In this document: one piece after another, positions 1 through 5,003 of the stretch
Numbering within the stretch: the stretch's first letter is position 1
How the letters are laid out: each line of letters begins with the position of its first letter
NCBI GenBank assembly: GCA_013203855.1
Contig: JABMPG010000105.1
Coordinates: 1-5,003, forward strand
Length of the DNA: 5,003 nucleotides
Reading direction: 5' to 3'
Source of the DNA: a bacterium
GTDB lineage: Bacteria; Sumerlaeota; Sumerlaeia; UBA8349
Program-made: the position numbers and the translations under genes
The notes under the pieces: model-generated
Told to the model about the DNA's origin: nothing
The model's database searches: none
What the model saw: the letters and a program-made list of their open reading frames with translations, nothing else

Positions 1-1
1 G

Positions 2-1162
2 AACGGTTCGGCTCTGAGCGCGTCCTGGAATCGTCTGGTTGGCAGGCTTTCCTCGGTTGTTCTTACCGTTGTTACGGCGCTGTTTTGCGTCCTTCTGGTT
101 TTTGCCTGGTTGCTTCTGAGCACGTCGGGCTGGTCGGGTGATGAGATACGGATTCGGACTTGGACCCAGGGAGGCTCGCGGGTCCAGGACACAGGGGAAG
201 GTGTCTTTTTTCCGGCTGGAAGCCAACCCTCGGGAATCTTTGCTCCCTTTCCGGAGGGGAAGTATTCGCGCCTCTCATTTGACCTCTACATCAAGAAGCC
301 TGTCCCGCCCAATGAGGCGCTGCTTCTGTATAGTCCGGTTCCGCACCCGGAGAACCTGACCCGCGCCGTCAATATCCGGTCCGGCATTCAGAAGACCGGG
401 TGGAACGATTCGGTGGAGATCGGAATCGACGAAGAGCGGGATCTCTTCGACAGCGCCCTCCTTGGCATTGCCATGAGCGTACCGCAAGGGGAGAATACGT
501 TCGGGGTGCGAAATGTGAAGGTGTGGTCGGTGGGGCCCTGTCGCCGAGCCGCCGAAATGCTGGACCGCATGTTTCAGTGGCAACCCTTGATTCAGGGCAG
601 CAACAATTTTGTCTATTCCCAGAAGGTGGCGGGACGGGGCGTGCTGTTCATTTTCTGGGCCGCGATGATTCCGGCGGTTCTGGTTCTAATGATTCGGCGC
701 TATGTCCTCAGAGAATCCTTCAATGTGATCGGACACGGTCTGATTCTCGTCCTCGTTCTGTTTTCTCTGGCCGATTTTCGAAATATGACGGACTACCTTC
801 GGGATGCGAAAGCCGCCGTGGGATTGAAAGCGAAGGCCGAAGATTTTCCGGGCATGGTCGGACTGCACGAGGACGAATATTTCCCCTGGGTGGAGGATGC
901 GTTGCGGTCGCTCGAGAAACATCTTCCCGAGCGCGGGGTCTATTACTTTCAGGTGGACGAGTCGCCGACGGGGGCCTACCAGGCCTACAAACGCGCCCAG
1001 TATTACGCGCTTCCGGCCGAGAGCACGCGGGAACTCGACAAGGCCACGCTTGCGATCCTGGTGAATTCGAGGGACGGGCGAATCCAGGAAACGCCGGAGT
1101 GGCGGCAGGTGGAGGCTTTTCCATCGGGCACCCGTGTGTATGAGAAGGTGGAGTCCCGGTGA
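2..1162 (+). CDS. Membrane-anchored protein with extracytoplasmic beta-rich domain, partial at 5' end; likely partner of the downstream GT-C protein
   Basis: The frame is open without a stop from base 2, so the true start lies left of the window. A TTG at 110 is an in-frame alternative, but it would cut into a hydrophobic helix and is unlikely. Counting from base 2, residues 16-39 form a transmembrane segment. Residues about 42-205 are a soluble region with alternating short hydrophobic stretches that suggests a beta-sandwich. Residues 213-231 and 242-259 are two more helices with a basic RRYVLR loop between them. Residues about 287-386 are a C-terminal soluble domain containing YKRAQYYALP (329-338). 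The positive-inside rule puts both soluble parts outside the cytoplasm. I do not recognise a named family. From memory, proteins with this layout and a Y-x-x-Y...YxLxP tail occur beside GT-C membrane proteins in polysaccharide loci. Its stop overlaps the start of the next gene (GTGA), so the two are probably co-translated. A scaffold or acceptor-binding role is inference only. Confidence 0.8.
   Translation, partial: NGSALSASWNRLVGRLSSVVLTVVTALFCVLLVFAWLLLSTSGWSGDEIRIRTWTQGGSRVQDTGEGVFFPAGSQPSGIFAPFPEGKYSRLSFDLYIKKPVPPNEALLLYSPVPHPENLTRAVNIRSGIQKTGWNDSVEIGIDEERDLFDSALLGIAMSVPQGENTFGVRNVKVWSVGPCRRAAEMLDRMFQWQPLIQGSNNFVYSQKVAGRGVLFIFWAAMIPAVLVLMIRRYVLRESFNVIGHGLILVLVLFSLADFRNMTDYLRDAKAAVGLKAKAEDFPGMVGLHEDEYFPWVEDALRSLEKHLPERGVYYFQVDESPTGAYQAYKRAQYYALPAESTRELDKATLAILVNSRDGRIQETPEWRQVEAFPSGTRVYEKVESR
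1145..1153 (+). promoter_or_regulatory. Ribosome binding site for the GT-C gene at 1159
   Basis: The purine-rich AAGGTGGAG sits inside the end of the upstream gene, five bases before the GTG at 1159. It supports a GTG start and translational coupling, since that GTG shares bases with the TGA stop at 1160-1162. Confidence 0.6.
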
Positions 1163-2535
1163 TCTATCTGCTCCTCAACGTCCTGCTCACTTTGGCCCTA
1201 GGCGCGGGGATTCTCTCGGCGCTGAGCGGGTGGGGGCGCGTAGGGCGGAACGGATTTCATCGGTGGGGCTTGTTTTATTTCACGGGGCTGCTGGCTGTTT
1301 GTCTCGCAATGTACGTTTTGGATCTGCTCCATATTCCGCTTCAGGGACGGATGGTCGGTGGGCTGGCGGTGGTGATGTCGGTGGTTCTTCTGGGAGTCAG
1401 TTGGGTCCGACGTAAACCGACGGGAAGCCGGGAAGGGCTCGGCGAGACGAAATGGCTCCGACTGACGGTGTGGGAATGGATTCTGATTCTCCTGATTCTC
1501 TCGAAGGCGTTGTTTGTCGCGACGGAGAGTTTCTCTGAAATCCGCCGGACTGATGATGCTTACACCTGGTCTCTCTCCCTCGCGAAGCACGTCTATTTCC
1601 AGTGTGAGCATCATTCCTATGCGATGAAGGAGGGATACCCGCGGTTGACTGGGCTGGCTATGGCGTGGCAGACCCTGATGCGGCCTTCGTGGAATGAATT
1701 TGCGCCGAACCAGGCCTATCTGGCGCTCTACGTCTTCTATCTGATTCTGCTGTACGGCATGACGCGGGCTATGTTACCCAGGGCCTGGGCGCTGGGGCTG
1801 ACGTATGTTGTCGCGGCCCTGCCCCTGGTTCTGACCCATAGCGTGCTGATCGGCTACAGTGACCTGCCGATGGGGATGGCGATGTCGATGGTTGCGGGCC
1901 ATCTGTACCTGTATGTTCGGGAGAAGCGACGACAGGATCTCGCGATCGCGGTTGTCGTTTCGCTGGTTCTGCCGTTGATCAAGCTGGAGGGGAAGATTCC
2001 CTATATGCCGGTCGGCATTTTCTGCGCGGTCCTGGCCTGGGCTTATGTCAGAGAAAGAATCAGTATCCGGCGAGCCTGGCTGATCACGGCGGGATTGGCT
2101 ATTCTGGCGGCGGTCGCGGCGGGGAGTGTCTTTGCTATCTTTGGGAAAGAGGGCCCCGGCTTCATCGGCGTGGAGATGTACAAGCGCATCTATCCTTCGA
2201 ATCATTTCATGGAAGTCCTTCCCCATTACTTCGCCCATCTTTTTTGGTTTTACAGCAACTGGATGCTTGTGGGGCCACTGGCTTTGGCTGCAATTCTTTT
2301 CCTGGCGGTTTCCATGGGGCGGAAGGCGGAATTCGTGCTAGTTCTGTTCTGCCTGCTGAACCTGGCAGGGGTGATCTATGCGACCGCCTTTGGTCCGGGC
2401 TATAAGTGGGTGATCGAGAGCACGCTGATCAATCGCCTTCTGCTCCAGGTGATGCCGGCCTTCCTCCTTTCGGCGACTGTGTTTCTGTGGCGGCTTCAGC
2501 ACGATCTTGAGATCCGTAGAGGGACCCGCCCATGA
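1159..2535 (+). CDS. Polytopic GT-C-like membrane glycosyltransferase
   Basis: The 458-residue protein has about 12-13 predicted membrane helices, at roughly 2-22, 36-57, 65-82, 104-122, 184-204, 208-231, 234-253, 260-275, 278-297, 306-327, 366-387, 391-411 and 427-445. The long loop at 123-183 opens with RRTDDAYTW (129-137); paired acidic residues in the first large outer loop are characteristic of GT-C enzymes, where an Asp is catalytic or metal-binding. Other landmarks are YPRLTG (160-165), GYSDLP (232-237), PLIKLEG (272-278), FYSNW (364-368) and NRLLLQVMP (425-433). This series matches a pattern I know from poorly characterised GT-C-like proteins in exopolysaccharide loci. Such enzymes normally move a sugar from a polyprenyl-phosphate carrier to an acceptor on the outer face of the inner membrane. 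Donor and acceptor cannot be read here. The start is GTG, overlapping the previous stop, and the end overlaps the next start (ATGA). An O-antigen ligase or polymerase is less likely, because the acidic motif and its position favour GT-C. Confidence 0.82.
   Translation: MIYLLLNVLLTLALGAGILSALSGWGRVGRNGFHRWGLFYFTGLLAVCLAMYVLDLLHIPLQGRMVGGLAVVMSVVLLGVSWVRRKPTGSREGLGETKWLRLTVWEWILILLILSKALFVATESFSEIRRTDDAYTWSLSLAKHVYFQCEHHSYAMKEGYPRLTGLAMAWQTLMRPSWNEFAPNQAYLALYVFYLILLYGMTRAMLPRAWALGLTYVVAALPLVLTHSVLIGYSDLPMGMAMSMVAGHLYLYVREKRRQDLAIAVVVSLVLPLIKLEGKIPYMPVGIFCAVLAWAYVRERISIRRAWLITAGLAILAAVAAGSVFAIFGKEGPGFIGVEMYKRIYPSNHFMEVLPHYFAHLFWFYSNWMLVGPLALAAILFLAVSMGRKAEFVLVLFCLLNLAGVIYATAFGPGYKWVIESTLINRLLLQVMPAFLLSATVFLWRLQHDLEIRRGTRP
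2519..2524 (+). promoter_or_regulatory. Ribosome binding site for the GT4 gene at 2532
   Basis: GAGGGA lies seven bases before the ATG at 2532, within the last codons of the GT-C gene. It supports coupled translation through the ATGA overlap. Confidence 0.6.
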
Positions 2536-3659
2536 AGATCGCGATCGCCTACGACTACCTGACCCAGATGGGTGGGGGCGAGCGGGTTATCAAGGCCTTG
2601 CACGACATCTTTCCCGACGCGCCGATTTACACGGTAGTGTTCGACCCGAAAACCATGTCGGATGAGTTCAAGAGGATGGATATCCGGACGTCGTTCGTGG
2701 ATCGGCTGCCTTTTTCGCACCGGTTTTTCGAGTGGTATATTCCCCTTTACGGTTTCGCCATGGAGCAATTCGATTTCCGCGAGTACGACGTCGTTCTGAG
2801 CGTGAGCACGATGGTGGCGAAGGGGATCAATACCGGGCCACGGACCTGTCATCTTTCGCTCTGCTTCACGCCTATGCGCTGGGCGTGGGACCTGTATCAC
2901 AATTATCTTGAAGAACTTCGCGGACGCTGGATGATGCGGCAGGGGTTTCGCCTCTTCACCCACTATTACCGCATCTGGGACGTTGCCTCGGCCTCGCGGG
3001 TGAACTACTTTATCGGGGGATCGCAGGTGGCAGCGCGGCGCATCCTGAAACACTATGGCCGCGAATCGGACGTTCTCCATCCGCCCATCGACGTGAACGC
3101 CTTTCATCCGACGGGCAAACCGCCCGAGGACTTTTATCTCGTGGTCTCTAGGCTGGTTCTGGCGAAGCGGATCGATCTCGCGGTGAAGGCTTTCGCGCGC
3201 TCGGGGAAGCCGCTGATCGTGATCGGGCGAGGGGAGCGGCTGCCTCATCTCAAGAAGATCGCCACGCCGAACATCACCTTTCTGGGCTATCAGCCCGATG
3301 AGGTCGTGAATGACTACTACTCGCGCTGCAAGGCGCTGATCTTTCCCGGGGAGGAGGACTTCGGTCTGACGCCCGTCGAGGCGCAGGCGTCGGGCCGTCC
3401 CGTGATTGCCTATGCGGCCGGCGGTGCTCTTGAGACGATTCGGGATGGGGAGACCGGTGTCTTTTTTCATGACCAAACGCCCGAAGCCCTCAAGCAGGCC
3501 GTCGAGCGATTCGAGACCTTGTCCTTTGACAGCAAGGTGATCCGCGAGAACAGCCTGCGTTTCAGCCAGGAACGGTTCGCGGAAGCGATCCGCAGGTATA
3601 TTCATCGCAAGTGCCGGGAGTACCGCCAGACATATTCGGGTGTCGCCAACGAGCTGTAG
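2532..3659 (+). CDS. GT4-family glycosyltransferase, WbaZ-like (probable mannosyltransferase)
   Basis: The 375-residue protein has the usual length and two-domain layout of a GT-B-fold GT4 enzyme, with no signal peptide or membrane helix, so it acts in the cytoplasm or on the inner membrane surface. The N-terminal domain opens with IAYDYLTQMGGGERV (5-19), the Gly-rich acceptor-side loop typical of the WbaZ-like group. It also has the CFTPMRWAWDLYH block (111-123) characteristic of that group. The linker to the donor domain carries VVSRLVLAKRIDLAV (204-218), with Arg207 and Lys212 in the donor-phosphate-binding positions. The donor domain has FPGEEDFGLTPVEAQASGRPV (271-291, split here as FPGEEDFG then LTPVEAQ onward), giving the E-x7-E motif at Glu275 and Glu283, then GGALETI (297-303). 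All key residues are present, so it should be active. WbaZ relatives transfer mannose from GDP-mannose during O-antigen synthesis; the sugar in this case is inferred. It sits between two GT-C-like genes and overlaps the first by four bases. Confidence 0.93.
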   Translation: MKIAIAYDYLTQMGGGERVIKALHDIFPDAPIYTVVFDPKTMSDEFKRMDIRTSFVDRLPFSHRFFEWYIPLYGFAMEQFDFREYDVVLSVSTMVAKGINTGPRTCHLSLCFTPMRWAWDLYHNYLEELRGRWMMRQGFRLFTHYYRIWDVASASRVNYFIGGSQVAARRILKHYGRESDVLHPPIDVNAFHPTGKPPEDFYLVVSRLVLAKRIDLAVKAFARSGKPLIVIGRGERLPHLKKIATPNITFLGYQPDEVVNDYYSRCKALIFPGEEDFGLTPVEAQASGRPVIAYAAGGALETIRDGETGVFFHDQTPEALKQAVERFETLSFDSKVIRENSLRFSQERFAEAIRRYIHRKCREYRQTYSGVANEL

Positions 3660-3691
3660 AGAGGTTCTCTGAAGCCAGTGGCGGACAAAGA

Positions 3692-3696
3692 CGGAG
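3692..3696 (+). promoter_or_regulatory. Ribosome binding site that favours the second ATG (3703) of the last gene
   Basis: CGGAG ends directly against a first ATG at 3697, leaving no spacer, but lies six bases before a second in-frame ATG at 3703. Normal spacing therefore favours 3703. Only a weak AAAG at 3687-3690 could serve the first ATG. Confidence 0.55.
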
Positions 3697-3702
3697 ATGC
3701 GG

Positions 3703-4923
3703 ATGTTCAAGCCGAGTGGACAATGGCTCAGATCCTGGTGGGTGGCGGCGGCGCTGGCTTGCGCGATCGCGGCGGGCAGCGCGTGGTTCGTGTTTTTCCA
3801 GGACTATCCCGCCGACCGAGACGCGAAAATGTACCTGAGGAACGCTGACGCTTTTCTTACATTCGAGAAGGGCGCGCTGAGGGATTTTCATTACCGGTAC
3901 ATCGCGTACAGTGCGCTGATCGGGACGGGCCAGCATGCTCTAGGCCTTGAACGGAAAGGGGTAAAGTTTCTGAACCTCCTGATGCATGTGGGAGCGGGAC
4001 TTTTGATCTTTGGCCTAGCGCGGCGTCAGACTCGTCTGGCCATCCTTCCACCCTTTGCCATGGCCATGGCCGGGCTCTATCCCCTCTCCCTTTACATGAC
4101 CGGCATGATCTTGACGGAAACTCTCTTCTCTCTGCTTCTGGTCGCGCTCGCATTCCTGTCGGTCTCGCTCATGGAACGCGATCGGGTTTCTTTGTGGGCC
4201 AGCCTCGGGGCTGTTGGCTTTTTCTTATCCACCACGCGGCCGACGGGACATCTCGTGATGGCCTTTCTCTCGGTTCTTCTGGTTGTCCATTTCCTCCTCG
4301 CGCGGCGTTCCTGGCGGCGTGCGGCGGTCGTTCTCGTCTGGTTGCCAATGTTCTGGCTGGGCGGGCACGCCTATCGCGGCGTGTTCGTCGAGAAGAATGC
4401 TCCGTCCAAGCCTGTGGTCAAAGAGGATGCGGCGCAGGTCGAGCGGACGGGGGCGTATCCGGCGTGGCTCGTGCTCACGACCTATGTGACCGACGACGGC
4501 GATCACTACGACGCTTTGCGGGCGCGGCAGGCACAGTACGCGCGTGAGAATTCCGCCATATCGGATATCTCACGCTACATGCACGAACAGGAGGACGCGC
4601 TCGAGGCGCAGGTTCTGAAGGAGGCGGCCGCCCGATACGACACGATCCCTGGAGCGGACGAACTGCGCGATCTCGCTCCCATCGTGAATCGAAGTCTTTT
4701 CCTGCACAACCTGAGGCGTCATCCCGTTCACGTCGGGCTGCATTTCGTCCGGAATGCATTCTGGAACATGTGGTTCACGCGCGACAGCATGAAGGACGCG
4801 GCTTTTCTGGTGGCGCTGAATTTGCCGTATGTCTTGATGGGGCTGGTGGCGGTGGTGGGGCTCGTGTGGGGGCGACGGTGGCGACTGCTGCTCGTTTTCG
4901 CGGGAATCATCCTGCCCATCTGA
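3703..4923 (+). CDS. ArnT/PMT-like GT-C membrane glycosyltransferase, possibly truncated at the C-terminus
   Basis: From the ATG at 3703 the protein has 406 residues; an ATG two codons earlier (3697) is possible but poorly spaced from the ribosome binding site. Helix 1 spans about 11-32, followed by DYPADRDAKMYL (34-45), where Asp38 or Asp40 sits in the usual place of the catalytic Asp in the first outer loop. Further hydrophobic segments lie at about 90-106, 110-131, 137-156, 163-178, 184-199 and 207-221. The block YPLSLYMTGMILTETLF (126-142) resembles the P...TE motif of PMT_2/ArnT-like proteins, and Arg179-Pro180 follows the next helices. Residues 222-363 form a large soluble, mostly helical and charged region, then come helices 365-389 and 393-406. 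The protein stops inside or just after that last helix. PMT-like proteins are commonly longer, with more helices after this point, so it may lack its end. The likely role is transfer of a sugar from a lipid-linked donor on the outer membrane face; the substrate is unknown. It shares the + strand and follows the GT4 gene by 43 bases, so it is probably in the same operon. Confidence 0.8.
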   Translation: MFKPSGQWLRSWWVAAALACAIAAGSAWFVFFQDYPADRDAKMYLRNADAFLTFEKGALRDFHYRYIAYSALIGTGQHALGLERKGVKFLNLLMHVGAGLLIFGLARRQTRLAILPPFAMAMAGLYPLSLYMTGMILTETLFSLLLVALAFLSVSLMERDRVSLWASLGAVGFFLSTTRPTGHLVMAFLSVLLVVHFLLARRSWRRAAVVLVWLPMFWLGGHAYRGVFVEKNAPSKPVVKEDAAQVERTGAYPAWLVLTTYVTDDGDHYDALRARQAQYARENSAISDISRYMHEQEDALEAQVLKEAAARYDTIPGADELRDLAPIVNRSLFLHNLRRHPVHVGLHFVRNAFWNMWFTRDSMKDAAFLVALNLPYVLMGLVAVVGLVWGRRWRLLLVFAGIILPI

Positions 4924-5003
4924 TTCCGGTCCGACGATGAAAGCCGAGACGAAGAACAGAGCGACAACAAGGTGGTGACGGTTGTACTTCATCGGCACTC
5001 CTC
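4924..5003. other. Unassigned 80-base tail at the right edge, with a start-like signal on the minus strand
   Basis: No + strand gene is supported: the + frames here read as polar sequence without a start signal of note. On the minus strand GAGGAG (5003-4998), a five-base spacer and ATG (4992-4990) are followed by MKYNRHHLVVALFFVSAFIV. This looks like a signal peptide or membrane helix. After about 24 codons the frame runs into antisense of the preceding gene and becomes rich in His, Gln, Pro and Arg, as shadow frames do. It is therefore not a complete gene as it stands. It could be chance, the remnant of a gene start brought here by rearrangement, or an assembly artefact at a contig end. Confidence 0.35.

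Noticed and set aside
110..112. TTG as the start codon of gene 1
   Set aside because: The frame is open to the left edge and residues upstream of the TTG form most of a transmembrane helix. A start here would remove that helix, and no good ribosome binding site precedes it.
400..1143. A 247-codon + strand frame inside gene 1
   Set aside because: It lies in another frame over a region where the main frame gives clear membrane helices and a coherent domain layout. Its product is Gly/Arg-rich shadow sequence.
1774..2238. A 154-codon minus-strand frame inside the GT-C gene
   Set aside because: The + strand frame contains a run of membrane helices and family motifs. The minus frame is an Asp/Arg/Gln-rich shadow.
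3658..3670. A small perfect inverted repeat (AGAGA-GGT-TCTCT) just after the GT4 gene, a possible terminator
   Set aside because: The stem is only five pairs, low in G and C, and no run of T follows. It is too weak to call a terminator, and gene 4 is probably in the same operon.
2496..3710. A 404-codon open frame on the minus strand covering the whole GT4 gene
   Set aside because: The + strand carries complete GT4 motifs (GGGER, SRLV...KR, E-x7-E). The minus frame is the codon-aligned mirror of a GC-rich gene, rich in Arg, His and Asp with no recognisable domain.
4570..4998. A 142-codon minus-strand frame starting with a signal-peptide-like segment
   Set aside because: Only the first 24 or so codons look protein-like. 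The rest is antisense of gene 4, with His/Gln/Pro/Arg-rich shadow composition, so it is not called as a gene; the start region is reported as a finding instead.

Overview
The window looks like part of a bacterial cell-surface polysaccharide or glycan-assembly locus. Four genes lie head to tail on the + strand and fill almost all of it. By eye the DNA is moderately GC-rich, with G/C-favouring third codon positions. Overlapping stop/start codons and purine-rich ribosome binding sites mark it as bacterial. Periplasm-facing GT-C-type membrane proteins next to a WbaZ-like GT4 enzyme fit a Gram-negative-type envelope. I cannot name the phylum. The first gene is open at the left edge, the last ends oddly about 80 bases before the right edge, and the length is not a round number, so this may be a whole short contig with two free ends.

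Layout: (1) 2..1162, 3' part of a membrane protein with a large, apparently beta-rich extracytoplasmic domain, two further membrane helices and a C-terminal domain. (2) 1159..2535, a polytopic GT-C-like glycosyltransferase, joined to gene 1 by a GTGA overlap. (3) 2532..3659, a GT4 (GT-B fold) glycosyltransferase of the WbaZ-like mannosyltransferase group, joined to gene 2 by an ATGA overlap. (4) 3703..4923, a second, unrelated-looking GT-C/ArnT-PMT-like membrane protein, after a 43-base gap. (5) 4924..5003, a short tail with no convincing + strand gene.

Working model (inference): the GT4 enzyme adds a sugar, probably from a nucleotide-sugar donor, to a lipid-linked glycan on the cytoplasmic face. 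The two GT-C proteins would act on the outer face using lipid-linked sugars. Gene 1 is the likely dedicated partner of the first GT-C protein, because the two are translationally coupled. No promoter, terminator, RNA gene, transposon, CRISPR or sizeable repeat is visible; the promoter must lie to the left.

The two points most worth a second look are the uncharacterised gene 1/gene 2 pair, and the abrupt end of gene 4. There the minus strand of the short tail reads as a ribosome binding site, an ATG and a hydrophobic segment that run straight into antisense of gene 4, as an inversion or chimeric junction would.
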